Both the position numbers and the translations under genes were made by a program. A stretch of 26,105 nucleotides of DNA from Algorimicrobium sp002414705 (lineage in GTDB: Bacteria > Bacteroidota > Bacteroidia > Flavobacteriales > Flavobacteriaceae): the NCBI GenBank assembly GCA_963972425.1, contig CAXAUF010000042.1, positions 1 through 26,105 of the forward strand, in the 5' to 3' direction. Positions 7,208 through 15,474 of the stretch are shown here, one piece after another. How positions within the stretch are numbered: position 1 is the first letter of the stretch; each line of letters begins with the position of its first letter. The notes beneath the pieces were generated by a model. The model searched no databases. It was not told the DNA's origin and was given only the letters and a program-made list of their open reading frames with translations.

Positions 7208-7651
7208 ATGAAATCACGATATCTATTTTTGAGCTTACTTTTTTCAATTGGATTGTTTGGTCAGTCTGAAACATCCAACACTTATAATGAAGATGCTAAA
7301 GCTATTCGCCTAGTTTTAAAAACACAGCAGGATGCTTGGAATAAATTTGATTTAGAAGGATTTATGCAAGGTTATTGGAAAAGTGATTCCTTGAAATTTT
7401 ATGGTAGCAATGGCATTACCAAAGGTTGGCAAAAAACATTGGACAACTATAAAAAAGGCTATCCAAGTAGAGAGCATATTGGCGAATTACAATTTACGCT
7501 TAAGTCTATTTCACCTATTGAAGACCATTCATATTACGTTATGGGGCAATATCATTTGAAACGTTCGGTTGGTGACGCTCAAGGCGAATTCCTTATTATC
7601 CTTAAAAAGATTAATGGCGAATGGAAAATAATTGCTGATATGTCCAGCTAA
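7208..7651 (+). CDS. Secreted SnoaL/DUF4440-like (NTF2 fold) protein
   Basis: 147 aa. An N-terminal signal peptide (residues 1-18, SRYLFLSLLFSIGLFG, cleavage near Q19) is followed by one NTF2-like domain. Its first helix contains QQDAWNKFDLEGFMQGYW (40-57), the usual DUF4440/SnoaL opening, and the chain ends in the final strand GEWKIIADMSS. The fold forms a cone-shaped pocket used by many different enzymes and binding proteins, so the substrate cannot be named. It would act in the periplasm or outside the cell. The stop codon abuts the stop of the convergent STAS gene with no spacer, so the two mRNAs probably overlap at their 3' ends. Confidence 0.82.
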   Translation: MKSRYLFLSLLFSIGLFGQSETSNTYNEDAKAIRLVLKTQQDAWNKFDLEGFMQGYWKSDSLKFYGSNGITKGWQKTLDNYKKGYPSREHIGELQFTLKSISPIEDHSYYVMGQYHLKRSVGDAQGEFLIILKKINGEWKIIADMSS

Positions 7652-7930
7652 TTAAGCAGCATCATTAGATTTAAAATGATCGTATAAATCTTTACACCCA
7701 AAACCGATAATTGATAATTGCTTTTTCTTAACCAATGACTCGTTATGAAGTTTAGCTAATGCCATAACACCAAATTTATCAATACTATCTAATTCTTCGA
7801 TACTGATGGTTACAGATTGTAATTTTTCGAATACGTTTTCGAATTGATTTTGAAACGTAGCAACAGATGATTTATCGAGTGTGCCTTTTACGTTAAAGAA
7901 GTTGTTGTAATGTGAAATTATTAAGCTCAT
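7652..7930 (-). CDS. STAS-domain protein (anti-anti-sigma-like)
   Basis: 92 aa, a single STAS-like domain: strands around LIISHYNNFFNVKGTLD (3-19), a helix at 22-37, strand SVTISIEELD (39-48), then DSIDKFGVMALAKLH (48-62), which matches the loop-helix holding the phosphorylatable Ser in SpoIIAA-type proteins (here S49). Known members act in partner-switching with anti-sigma kinases or bind small ligands. No kinase or phosphatase partner is encoded nearby, so its partner is unknown. Convergent with the preceding plus-strand gene with zero spacing. Upstream lies 182 bp without a gene, in which I see no perfect TAnnTTTG. Confidence 0.75.
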   Translation of the reverse strand: MSLIISHYNNFFNVKGTLDKSSVATFQNQFENVFEKLQSVTISIEELDSIDKFGVMALAKLHNESLVKKKQLSIIGFGCKDLYDHFKSNDAA

Positions 7931-8038
7931 AACATATGATTTTTAAATATTAAACAATAAATAAAGTGCTACTAATCATATGAGGGATACTGTAAATATA
8001 ATATCTTTAAACAATTACACCTTTAGTTTTCGATATAC

Positions 8039-8061
8039 GGCAAAACTTTTAGTTTATTGCC
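8039..8061. other. Hairpin 3' of the hydroxyproline operon
   Basis: GGCAA-AACT (8039-8047), loop TTT, AGTT-(TA)-TTGCC (8051-8061). It lies about 50 nt past the oxidase stop codon, where an operon terminator is expected, but neither strand has a convincing T-run after it. Confidence 0.3.
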
Positions 8062-8112
8062 TCTTTACTACAGAAAAAGTTGACAAACTATTGCTTAATA
8101 AAATATTACAAT

Positions 8113-9360
8113 TTAAAATTTTCTATCAGGGTGACAGTTTTGAATAGCCAATGAGAGTGGCTTTTCTGAAATAATTTCGGACACCAATTTCCCTGTTGCA
8201 GTTGCCATACTCCAACCCATCATGGCATGACCAGTTGCAATAGTTAAGTTTAAGCATTTTGAAGATTTTCCAATATACGGCAAACCATCTGGTGAAACAG
8301 GGCGTAAACCTGAAGCCGCATTCTCTTTTTCAGTTTGATTCAAAGTAATTTCGGGATAATATTGCAATGCTGCTTTTGCAATAGCATCAACTCTAATAGA
8401 GTTTATAACATTATTAATTCCTGCTATTTCCATAGTGCCAGCAAAACGTGTAAATCCGTTCATAGGAGTTACGGCGACTTTGGCTTCAGCTAAAATGGCT
8501 GGAATAGAGATTCCTGTGGACTGTTCTGTATTAATTCTATAGCCTTTACCAGCTTGCAACAATAAATTAAGCCCTATTTTTTTACTTAAAAAAGTACTCC
8601 ATGTTCCTGCTGCTAGAACAAACTCATCGGCTTGCAAGATTTGCTTATTGGTCTTTAATGATACAATTTTAATGTTGGCTAAAGTTAAATCTTCTACTTT
8701 TTCATTGGTATAAAACACAACACCTTCATCCTTTAAATACGCTTTCATTTCCATCATGAACTCCTGTGGTGTGGAATGTGAATCGCATTTGTAATACACA
8801 GCACCTTTGGCTGAAATAGAAACATTAGGCTCCAATACTTTTAATTCGTCTAGTGATATTTCAGACGCATCTAACCCTTCACTTTTAGCTATTTCGGCTG
8901 TATGAATTTCCTCTCCCAGCATTTTATCTGTCTGACAAAGCATTAATAAACCTTTCTTTTCTAGCTGAAATGAAAATTTCTCATCTTGCTTAATAGCGTC
9001 ATAAAATTCTTGCGATAACAAGGTTAGCCCTTTAATAGTTGGGATAGCTTTTTTAACATTTTTAGCATTACACGATTTATTGAAGGCATAGGTCCATTTT
9101 AAAAAATCAGAATCCAAACGTGGTTTAATATATAAAGGGCTAGCTGGATTAAGCATCCATTTGAATCCTTTTTTCATAACGCCAGGAGCCGATAATGGAA
9201 TAATATGACTTGGAGATAAATAGCCAGCATTAACATACGACGCTCCTGAATCCATATTAGATTGATCTATAACACTAACATGATACCCTTCTTTATGTAA
9301 GTAGTAAGCAGTACACAAACCAATGATTCCACCTCCGATTATGATGATTTTTTTGCTCAT
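8113..9360 (-). CDS. FAD-dependent D-amino acid oxidoreductase, probable cis-4-hydroxy-D-proline dehydrogenase
   Basis: 415 aa DadA/glycine-oxidase family protein. The dinucleotide motif GxGxxG is at G9, G11 and G14, with a Rossmann acid near VSVIDQS (29-35). The C-terminal FAD-contact region GLRPVSPDGLPYIG, followed by TGHAMMGWSMA, is typical of the family. In a cluster with 4-hydroxyproline epimerase this enzyme should oxidise cis-4-hydroxy-D-proline to pyrroline-4-hydroxy-2-carboxylate, passing electrons to the respiratory chain. It is last in the operon, 55 nt after the epimerase, the widest internal gap. Substrate is assigned from context; the family also includes D-alanine dehydrogenases. 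Confidence 0.85.
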   Translation of the reverse strand: MSKKIIIIGGGIIGLCTAYYLHKEGYHVSVIDQSNMDSGASYVNAGYLSPSHIIPLSAPGVMKKGFKWMLNPASPLYIKPRLDSDFLKWTYAFNKSCNAKNVKKAIPTIKGLTLLSQEFYDAIKQDEKFSFQLEKKGLLMLCQTDKMLGEEIHTAEIAKSEGLDASEISLDELKVLEPNVSISAKGAVYYKCDSHSTPQEFMMEMKAYLKDEGVVFYTNEKVEDLTLANIKIVSLKTNKQILQADEFVLAAGTWSTFLSKKIGLNLLLQAGKGYRINTEQSTGISIPAILAEAKVAVTPMNGFTRFAGTMEIAGINNVINSIRVDAIAKAALQYYPEITLNQTEKENAASGLRPVSPDGLPYIGKSSKCLNLTIATGHAMMGWSMATATGKLVSEIISEKPLSLAIQNCHPDRKF

Positions 9361-9415
9361 CTGAATTTTATCATATCAATTCAACATTATTTCATTAACT
9401 CAATAACACATTGCT

Positions 9416-10423
9416 TTAAATCACCTGAAAACCAAACGCATAGGGATCATCATCATTTATGGTTATGGTATTGTGTCCATAAATTTTAGCCCAACCTGTT
9501 ATGCTTGGAATAATAGCTAATTTGCCATTCAAAGTCGTTTCTTTTTCTACACGACCTATAAACTTACTACCTATATAACTTTCATGAATAAAATCGGTTT
9601 CAAGACCTAATTTTCCTTTGGCGTACAATTGTGCTAAACGTGCAGATGTTCCAGTACCACACGGACTTCTATCTATTGCTTTATCACCATAAAAAACAGC
9701 ATTTCGCCCAGAAGACGAAGGATCAATTGGTGTTCCTGTCCATAATAAATGGGTTACGTCCCGAATGGTTTCATTTTCTGGATGTATAAAATAGTTAGGA
9801 TATTTCTCCTGTATTCGTTGTCTTACTACTTGAGAATATTGAATGATTTTTGAAGCCGAAAAATCTTGAACACCCGAAAAATTGGTTTGCGGATCAATAA
9901 TGGCGTAGTAATTTCCTCCGTAAGCCACATCAAAAGAAATAGTTCCTAATTCTGGACATTCAATTGATAAATTTTCTGCTGCTAAAAAACTCTTCACATT
10001 AGTTAACTTTACCCAATCTACTTTATCGTCTGTTTGTTGATAGTCAATTTCCACCAAACCAGCTGGTGCTTCCATTCGGATTTTGCCAGGCACTTTAGGA
10101 ATAACTAAACCTTCCTCAATCGCAATTGTAATGGTTCCAATTGTTCCATGTCCACACATGGGTAAACAACCGGACGTTTCAATAAACAAAACAGCAAAAT
10201 CGTTTTCAGGATTATGTGGTGGAAACAATATTGAGCCGCTCATCATATCATGACCACGCGGTTCAAACATGAGTCCTTTACGAATCCAATCAAACTCTTT
10301 TAAAAAATGCTGACGCTTTTCACTCATAGAGTAACCAAGCAATTTAGGACCACCTTCCTTGATAACACGAACAGGATTTCCGCAGGTGTGTGCATCTATA
10401 CAAACAAAAGTTCCTTTAACCAT
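9416..10423 (-). CDS. 4-hydroxyproline 2-epimerase (proline racemase family)
   Basis: 335 aa, the normal length. Both catalytic cysteines of the two-base racemase mechanism are present: C90 in MCGHGTIG and C255 in SPCGTGTSAR. Having Cys at the second site argues against trans-3-hydroxyproline dehydratase, where it is replaced by Thr. The N-terminal DAHTCGNPVRV (10-20) and the PRGHDMMSGSI region are also characteristic. It should convert trans-4-hydroxy-L-proline into cis-4-hydroxy-D-proline in the cytoplasm, the first pathway step. The gene begins directly after the stop of the dehydrogenase gene upstream, so translation is probably coupled. Proline racemase activity cannot be excluded from sequence alone, but the neighbours favour hydroxyproline. 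Confidence 0.92.
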   Translation of the reverse strand: MVKGTFVCIDAHTCGNPVRVIKEGGPKLLGYSMSEKRQHFLKEFDWIRKGLMFEPRGHDMMSGSILFPPHNPENDFAVLFIETSGCLPMCGHGTIGTITIAIEEGLVIPKVPGKIRMEAPAGLVEIDYQQTDDKVDWVKLTNVKSFLAAENLSIECPELGTISFDVAYGGNYYAIIDPQTNFSGVQDFSASKIIQYSQVVRQRIQEKYPNYFIHPENETIRDVTHLLWTGTPIDPSSSGRNAVFYGDKAIDRSPCGTGTSARLAQLYAKGKLGLETDFIHESYIGSKFIGRVEKETTLNGKLAIIPSITGWAKIYGHNTITINDDDPYAFGFQVI

Positions 10424-12010
10424 TTATATAATTACATCATGTGTTTGTTTATTATTTACAAGTCTAGAAATCCCTAACGGATTGTTATTCTTCAAGGCAT
10501 CCGGCAACAAGTTATTTGGCCAATCTTGGTAACTAAAAGGACGCACCCAACGCTTAATAGAATGAATGCCAACTGCTGTAAAACGACTATCCGTAGATGC
10601 TGGATATGGACCACCATGATTCATAGATGGACACACCTCAACACCAGTTGGTACACCATTAAAAATAAGTCTGCCTACGCGATTTTGCATGGCAGAGATC
10701 ACATCTTCATACGTTTCAATTTCCGAATTGCTAGCAATGATAGTTCCTGTAAGTTGCCCTTCTAATTTTGAAATGATTGTTTGTAATTGTTTGGCATCAT
10801 TGCAGGCTACAACCATGGAATAAGGTCCAAAAACCTCTTGATGCAATGTTGCATTATTTAAAAATGTATTACCAGAAACAGTGGTAACCGTTTGTCTGGC
10901 ATAATTTTCTTTTATAGTTGATTCATATTCGGCAACAACTTTTAATTCCGCTTGTGAGGTCGCTTTTTTTCGATTGGCTTCATAAGCACCCAAAATATTG
11001 GGATGCAGCATACAGGATGGTTCAATTTTTATTATTTCTTGTGAAAGTGTATCGATAAATGTGGACAATTTTTCGCCTTTAATTCCTAATAGTAAACCTG
11101 GATTGGTGCAAAATTGTCCGGTTCCTAATGTAATGGAATTGGCGTAGGTTTTTGCCCATTCAGTTCCTTTTTCTTGTAATGCTTCAGGTAAAATTACAAC
11201 GGGATTTATACTACCCATTTCTGCAAAAACAGGAATGGGTTCGTCTCGTTGTGCCGCTAAATTATATAACGCACGACCACCTTTAATACTTCCCGTAAAA
11301 CCAACTGCCTTAACACCTGGATGTTTTAATAATTCCGTACCAACTTCAATACCACTACTATTTAAATTTGAAAAAACACCCTCTGGCATTCCCGTTTTTT
11401 GAGCTGCTTTAATAATGGCAGAAGCAACCAATTCGCCTGTTCCAGCATGCATAGGATGTGATTTTACAATTACTGGACAACCAGCAGCCAAAGCCGCAGC
11501 TGTGTCTCCTCCAGCCGTTGAATAAGCTAATGGAAAATTACTAGCACCAAAAACGACAACAGGACCTAACGGAATGAGTAATTTTCGAATATCTGATTTT
11601 GGCATGGGTTCCCTATTTGGTTGCGCTGTATCTATAGTCGCTTCCACCCAAGAACCTTCAAGTAATAAATCAGCAAACATACGTAATTGCCCAACGGTTC
11701 GTCCACGTTCTCCGTTGGCACGACCTTCTGGCAATCCTGTTTCAGAACAATATGTATTTATGAGTTGCACATCTAACGCTAAAATTTCATCGGCAATAGC
11801 ATTTAAAAACGTTGCTTTTTTTGCTCCGGACATATTTCTGTAGGTTAAAAATGCGCTACTAGCTAAATCTACAGCTTGATTTATTTCATTGGATGTTGCC
11901 TCTGTAAAGACAGCTTTATTTGACAAATTTGTTTGCGGATTATAGGTTGTAAACGTTTTATTTCCGCTGGCTTTTTGTTGATATCCAATATAATTTTTTC
12001 CTGTCATCAT
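10424..12010 (-). CDS. 2,5-dioxovalerate (alpha-ketoglutarate semialdehyde) dehydrogenase, NADP+
   Basis: 528 aa aldehyde dehydrogenase of the longer NADP-type subgroup. Visible catalytic residues: N158 in FGASNFP, E264 in FAEMGSINP and nucleophile C301 in GTGQFCTNPG; the cofactor segment GFTGSIKGG is at 238-246. It should oxidise 2,5-dioxopentanoate to 2-oxoglutarate, the final step of hydroxyproline breakdown and entry to the TCA cycle. The same activity also serves sugar-acid pathways, but the adjacent epimerase and deaminase point to hydroxyproline. It starts 10 nt after the csaA-like stop and ends directly against the epimerase start. The ATG of codon 2 would serve equally well as start. 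Confidence 0.92.
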   Translation of the reverse strand: MMTGKNYIGYQQKASGNKTFTTYNPQTNLSNKAVFTEATSNEINQAVDLASSAFLTYRNMSGAKKATFLNAIADEILALDVQLINTYCSETGLPEGRANGERGRTVGQLRMFADLLLEGSWVEATIDTAQPNREPMPKSDIRKLLIPLGPVVVFGASNFPLAYSTAGGDTAAALAAGCPVIVKSHPMHAGTGELVASAIIKAAQKTGMPEGVFSNLNSSGIEVGTELLKHPGVKAVGFTGSIKGGRALYNLAAQRDEPIPVFAEMGSINPVVILPEALQEKGTEWAKTYANSITLGTGQFCTNPGLLLGIKGEKLSTFIDTLSQEIIKIEPSCMLHPNILGAYEANRKKATSQAELKVVAEYESTIKENYARQTVTTVSGNTFLNNATLHQEVFGPYSMVVACNDAKQLQTIISKLEGQLTGTIIASNSEIETYEDVISAMQNRVGRLIFNGVPTGVEVCPSMNHGGPYPASTDSRFTAVGIHSIKRWVRPFSYQDWPNNLLPDALKNNNPLGISRLVNNKQTHDVII

Positions 12011-12020
12011 CTGTTTTGTT

Positions 12021-12359
12021 TTAAGCTATTTTTGTACCATTTGGCATGGTTCGTTCTGGTTGCAATATTACGACATCCTTGTTACCTCCCAATCCAGCAA
12101 GAATTAAACACTCACTCATCATATTCGCTATTTGTTTCGGTGGAAAATTAACAACAGCCACTACTTGCTTCCCTATTAAACTTTCCGAAGAATATAGATT
12201 TGTAATTTGAGCAGACGTTTTTAGTTTTCCTAAATCACCAAAATCGACTAACAATTTATAAGCTGGATTTTTCACTTCTTTAAAAATTTCAACTGAAACA
12301 ATTGTTCCAATGCGCATGTCTACTTTTGTAAATTCGTCCCATGTTAATATATTTTCCAT
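12021..12359 (-). CDS. csaA: CsaA-like tRNA-binding-domain protein
   Basis: 112 aa, made up of one EMAP-II/CsaA-type OB-fold tRNA-binding domain: VDMRIGTI (13-20), NPAYKLLVDFG (31-41), TSAQITNLY (48-56), IGKQVVAVVNFPPKQIANMMSE and the closing GNKDVVILQPE. CsaA proteins are dimers described as tRNA-binding and chaperone-like. Its ATG overlaps the stop of the deaminase gene by one base (TAATG), so it is translationally coupled inside the hydroxyproline operon, although no role in that pathway is known to me. Cotranscription is clear; a functional link is only possible. Confidence 0.88.
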   Translation of the reverse strand: MENILTWDEFTKVDMRIGTIVSVEIFKEVKNPAYKLLVDFGDLGKLKTSAQITNLYSSESLIGKQVVAVVNFPPKQIANMMSECLILAGLGGNKDVVILQPERTMPNGTKIA

Positions 12360-13273
12360 TATAGATTTTTGTAATCTGGCAAAACTGGTCTATTTTTTAA
12401 ACTGGTTTCAATAACCTGTTTTACATGTTCACGTTCAGAACCTTCTAATGGTAATCTAGGTTGCCGCACGTTTTCAGTACCGATTCCTGTGTAGACTTCT
12501 GCCAATTTTATGTTTTGTACTAATTTAGGGTTTATATCCAATTCTAACAAGGGTAAAAACCAACGATAAATTTCTATAGCTTCTTGAATCCGACCTGCTT
12601 TTTGTAATTCATAAATAGCAACCGTTTCAGCTGGAAATGCACAAACAAGTCCTGCTATCCAACCATCGGCTCCCATAAGGAGACTTTCCAATGCAATAGT
12701 ATCAACACCTGTCATAATTTTCAATCTATTGCCAAAGGCATTTTTAATTCGGGTTACGTTGGAGATATCACGTGTAGATTCTTTTACCGCTTCTATATTC
12801 TCGCATTTCAATAATTCGTTAAACATTGGCAAAGTGACTTCTACTTTATAATCTATTGGATTGTTATACACCATAATAGGCAAAGATGTATTGTTAGCCA
12901 CTGCTTTAAAATATTCAACCGTTTCTTTATCACCCGATTTATAGCGCATTGGTGGCAACATCATGAGGCCTTTAGCACCATCTATTTCTGCTTTTTGAGC
13001 AGCTTCAATGGCTGCTTTAGTTGTTTGTTCCGCAATATTTATGAGGACTGGAACCTGACCTTTGACCAAGTCTACTGTTGTGGTAGTAAGTGTTCGTTTC
13101 TCGCTATCTAGTAAGGTACTAGCTTCTCCTAAAGTTCCACCAAGAACAATACCATGAACGCCTGCTTCTAATTGTGCTTTAATATTAACCTCGAAAGCTT
13201 TTAAATCCAATTCATCATTATCGGTAAATTTGGTTGTAACAGCTGGCATAATGCCTTTCCATTTAATACTCAT
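12359..13273 (-). CDS. DapA-family lyase, probable pyrroline-4-hydroxy-2-carboxylate deaminase
   Basis: 304 aa TIM-barrel protein of the dihydrodipicolinate synthase/N-acetylneuraminate lyase family. The Schiff-base lysine is K164 (AVKESTRD) and the partner tyrosine Y136 (VYNNP); GGTLGEASTL (45-54) is the carboxylate-binding loop. In this cluster it should deaminate pyrroline-4-hydroxy-2-carboxylate to 2,5-dioxopentanoate. First gene of the operon, about 160 bp from the divergent AraC regulator; its ATG lies near 49 nt downstream of the predicted start point. True DapA is less likely because no lysine-pathway gene is nearby and all other hydroxyproline steps are. Confidence 0.88.
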   Translation of the reverse strand: MSIKWKGIMPAVTTKFTDNDELDLKAFEVNIKAQLEAGVHGIVLGGTLGEASTLLDSEKRTLTTTTVDLVKGQVPVLINIAEQTTKAAIEAAQKAEIDGAKGLMMLPPMRYKSGDKETVEYFKAVANNTSLPIMVYNNPIDYKVEVTLPMFNELLKCENIEAVKESTRDISNVTRIKNAFGNRLKIMTGVDTIALESLLMGADGWIAGLVCAFPAETVAIYELQKAGRIQEAIEIYRWFLPLLELDINPKLVQNIKLAEVYTGIGTENVRQPRLPLEGSEREHVKQVIETSLKNRPVLPDYKNL

Positions 13274-13323
13274 AAATTCTAACTTTTAGTCAGTTAAAAT
13301 TACTTTGATAAAAGTTAATTTTT

Positions 13324-13365
13324 TAATCCAAATTTATCCAAAATAGGTACTATATTATCCTAAAT
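13324..13365. promoter_or_regulatory. Phased TTATCCnAAAT half-sites, candidate AraC operator
   Basis: TTATCCAAAAT at 13334-13344 and TTATCCTAAAT at 13355-13365 are 21 bp apart, two helical turns. A third related word, TAATCCAAAT, lies at 13324-13333, 10 bp from the first. Direct repeats 21 bp apart just upstream of a -7 element lacking a -33 box fit AraC/XylS-type activation of the hydroxyproline operon. Binding is inferred. Confidence 0.5.
13329..13336 (-). promoter_or_regulatory. -7 element of the hydroxyproline operon
   Basis: Minus strand TAAATTTG matches TAnnTTTG exactly and would start transcription about 49 nt before the deaminase ATG. No TTTG/TTG is present at the -33 position; repeats that could bind an activator lie there instead. 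Confidence 0.5.
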
Positions 13366-13432
13366 TATACTTTAAATATAACTATTGAATAGTATTTGCT
13401 TATTTTTACAGTCATGTAAGTTTAAAAACACG

Positions 13433-14278
13433 ATGAAAGTCCTTCCTTTTAAAGTACCAAAACCCGAACAAGATGCTTTTGTTTACCAAGAGGATTTTGA
13501 AACTAGTTTCTATGACAAACTACATCAGCATGAAGAAATTCAGTTCAGTATTATTTTAGAAGGCGAAGGCACATTAATTGTTGGCGATACTGTTAACTTC
13601 TATTCAAAAAATGACATTCTAATTTTAGACAGCCACATGCCTCATGTGTTTAAAAGTGATGCGAAGGCTTCCAAGCATTCGCACATGCTATCTTTATTTT
13701 TTACGAAAGAATCGTTTGGAACTCATTTTTTTAAGTTAGAAGAACTACAGGAATTACAACCATTTTTTAAACGCTCCAAACATGGATTTAAAGTAACATC
13801 TCATAAAAAAGCGCTAAAAGAAATATTTTTAAAGCTTGAAACAGTCAGCAAATTAGAACGCTTTATTATGTTACTTCAGTTAATGAAAATAACAGCCAAG
13901 GCTAATTACCAAAGCTTATCATCGTTTATTTACAATAAAAAATATTCTGATAATGAAGGCAAACGCATGCGTGATGTTTTAGCATTTACCATGAACCAAT
14001 ATAGAAACCATATTACATTGGATGCCGTTGCTGAAGTTTCTAATATGACTAAAAATGCATTTTGTAAATATTTTAAAAAACGAACGAATAAAAGCTATTT
14101 TCAGTTTTTAAATGAATTACGAATTGAAAATGCTTGCAGATTAATGCAAAGTGAAACAGATAGTTCGATTTCTGAAATAGCTTATCAATCGGGTTTTAAT
14201 AACGTGTCTAATTTTAACCGACAGTTTAAAATGATTAAGGGAAAATCGCCTAATAATTATCGGAGAAATCCGAGTTAA
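13433..14278 (+). CDS. AraC family transcriptional regulator of hydroxyproline catabolism
   Basis: 281 aa from ATG 13433. A TTG at 13385 would add 16 residues (mostly not domain-like), so the ATG is preferred. Residues about 15-75 form a cupin sensor domain (HQHEEIQFSIILEGEG, then DSHMPHVF). The C-terminal 97 residues hold the two helix-turn-helix units: LDAVAEVSNMTKNAFCKYFK and ISEIAYQSGFNNVSNFNRQF. Divergent from the operon it probably controls; a pathway metabolite is the likely ligand. Convergent with the phnA-like gene, 14 nt away, without a visible terminator. Activator function is inferred from family and from the repeats in the divergent promoter region. Confidence 0.88.
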   Translation: MKVLPFKVPKPEQDAFVYQEDFETSFYDKLHQHEEIQFSIILEGEGTLIVGDTVNFYSKNDILILDSHMPHVFKSDAKASKHSHMLSLFFTKESFGTHFFKLEELQELQPFFKRSKHGFKVTSHKKALKEIFLKLETVSKLERFIMLLQLMKITAKANYQSLSSFIYNKKYSDNEGKRMRDVLAFTMNQYRNHITLDAVAEVSNMTKNAFCKYFKKRTNKSYFQFLNELRIENACRLMQSETDSSISEIAYQSGFNNVSNFNRQFKMIKGKSPNNYRRNPS

Positions 14279-14292
14279 GTTTATAGGGTAAT

Positions 14293-14871
14293 TTATGTTT
14301 TCTTAACGTACTTGATGATAATCACAATTTGTTGACCATCCACTTTGCCTTCAATAAATTCGGCATTTTCATGGTCCAATCGAATATTCCTCACAGCCGT
14401 ACCTTGTTTCGCAACCATACTAGATCCTTTTACTTTTAAATCTTTTATCAAAACAACATTGTCCCCATTATCCAAAATAACACCATTTACATCCCGATGA
14501 ATAATTTTATTGGCTTCATCTTCATGTTCACCAGTAGCTCTTGCCAAAGCTAAAGCTTCATCATCCAGATACATCATATCCAACAAATCCTTTGGCCAAC
14601 CTTCGCTACGTAAACGTTGTAACATACGCCATGCCATAATTTGAACAGCCACATGTTCACTCCACATACTGTCATTTAAACAGCGCCAATGATTGGGATC
14701 CATATCTGTGTTTCCTTCAATTTGATCCAGACAGGTTTTACAAACCAAAACATCATTAGCCACATTTTCATTTAAAGATGGCGGAATGGTATATTGTTTT
14801 AAGTCCTGGTTAACAGCACATAATTCACATGCATTTTGGCTGCGCTCTTGAAGCATTTGTAGTACACTCAT
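14293..14871 (-). CDS. PhnA-like zinc-ribbon protein
   Basis: 192 aa from ATG 14871. The frame stays open to an ATG at 14955, but that extension looks unlike the family and overlaps the repeat array, so MSVLQML is taken as the start. An N-terminal zinc ribbon holds C15, C18, C44 and C47 (CELC, CKTC). The C-terminal part contains DSNGN-type PhnA motifs in variant form: DVNGVILDNGDNVVLIKDLKVKG. Despite the name, the family has no proven role in phosphonate use. A near-consensus TATATTTA sits about 40 nt upstream, at the border of the decayed repeat copy. Confidence 0.82.
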   Translation of the reverse strand: MSVLQMLQERSQNACELCAVNQDLKQYTIPPSLNENVANDVLVCKTCLDQIEGNTDMDPNHWRCLNDSMWSEHVAVQIMAWRMLQRLRSEGWPKDLLDMMYLDDEALALARATGEHEDEANKIIHRDVNGVILDNGDNVVLIKDLKVKGSSMVAKQGTAVRNIRLDHENAEFIEGKVDGQQIVIIIKYVKKT

Positions 14872-14915
14872 TTGGTTATTTTTAGTATGCAATGTTACGG
14901 ATAATATGTAAATAT

Positions 14916-15160
14916 AAAAAGCCTTGCCAGAACCTATGTTTATTAAACCTATCAAAAAAAGTAAAAACCAAAACTTAACTCCTTTTTTTAAATCGCTATT
15001 AATTAAAAATCATTTTTACTCTAAACCAGAGGATATAAAAGGAACCGTTTTTTTGCTATAAACTTACTTAAGAAAAGTAAACAAAACACAAAATCTCAAA
15101 AAAGTGGAACCAGTTAAGTTAGACAACCATTTGGTATAAATTAAAAATAGAGGTTTAATA
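14916..15160 (-). repeat. Array copy 0, decayed
   Basis: The leftmost and most degraded copy. It keeps in order AAGCCTTG..CAGAACC (14919 onwards), ATCAAAAAAAGTAAAAACCAAAA, TTTAAATCGCTATTAA (near 14986-15002) and GTTAGACAACCATTT (near 15118-15132), all found at matching positions in the other copies. The hairpins are no longer intact and the leading TAGAATTT...TATTAGTCA segment is missing, being replaced by the phnA upstream region. Boundaries are approximate. Confidence 0.6.
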
Positions 15161-15474
15161 AACTAGAATTTTAAAACTATTAGTCAGATTGTGCTCTTTA
15201 AAATACTTAGCTAATTAACAAAAAAAAGCCCTGGCAGAACCAAGGCTTTTGTGTATAATCAAAAAAAGTGAAACCAAATCACTTTAATATGTAATCGTTA
15301 TTAACCATATGAAAAAACTACTTTTGCTATTAAAGTTAATTATTAACGATCGGTTGCTAATTTAAAGTAAAAAAATGATCTAGAAATAAAATTTCGACAG
15401 AACAACCAAATTCGTAGCTAGAAACCAATTTACTGTCGACTAAAAAATTAGTTTTTAAAAAAAATCATTTTATA
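15161..15474 (-). repeat. Array copy 1 (314 bp)
   Basis: Starts AACTAGAATTT and carries all conserved blocks: CTATTAGTCAGATTGTGCTC; hairpin AAAAGCC.TGG/CCA.GGCTTTT (15224-15250); AAAGTGA/TCACTTT (15265-15285); a long inverted repeat ATCGTTATTAAC (15294-15305) against GTTAATTATTAACGAT (15335-15350); and TCGACAG/CTGTCGA (15394-15400 and 15433-15439). Closest to copy 2. No gene of ordinary length is present; an 18-codon frame lies at 15309-15365 (plus). Confidence 0.92.
15220..15285 (-). terminator. Double terminator of array copy 1
   Basis: Read on the minus strand: AAAGTGA/TCACTTT hairpin followed by seven T, then an AAAAGCC..GGCTTTT hairpin with one C/A mismatch (15231/15243) followed by a T-run. 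On the plus strand neither hairpin is followed by a long T-run, so minus-strand transcription is the likely direction. Confidence 0.6.

Noticed and set aside
13385..13432. TTG start for the AraC gene
   Set aside because: It would add residues outside the cupin domain; the ATG at 13433 fits and leaves room for a promoter.
14872..14955. 28-residue N-terminal extension of the phnA-like gene
   Set aside because: The extension runs into the decayed array copy and lacks family similarity; MSVLQML at 14871 fits the domain start.
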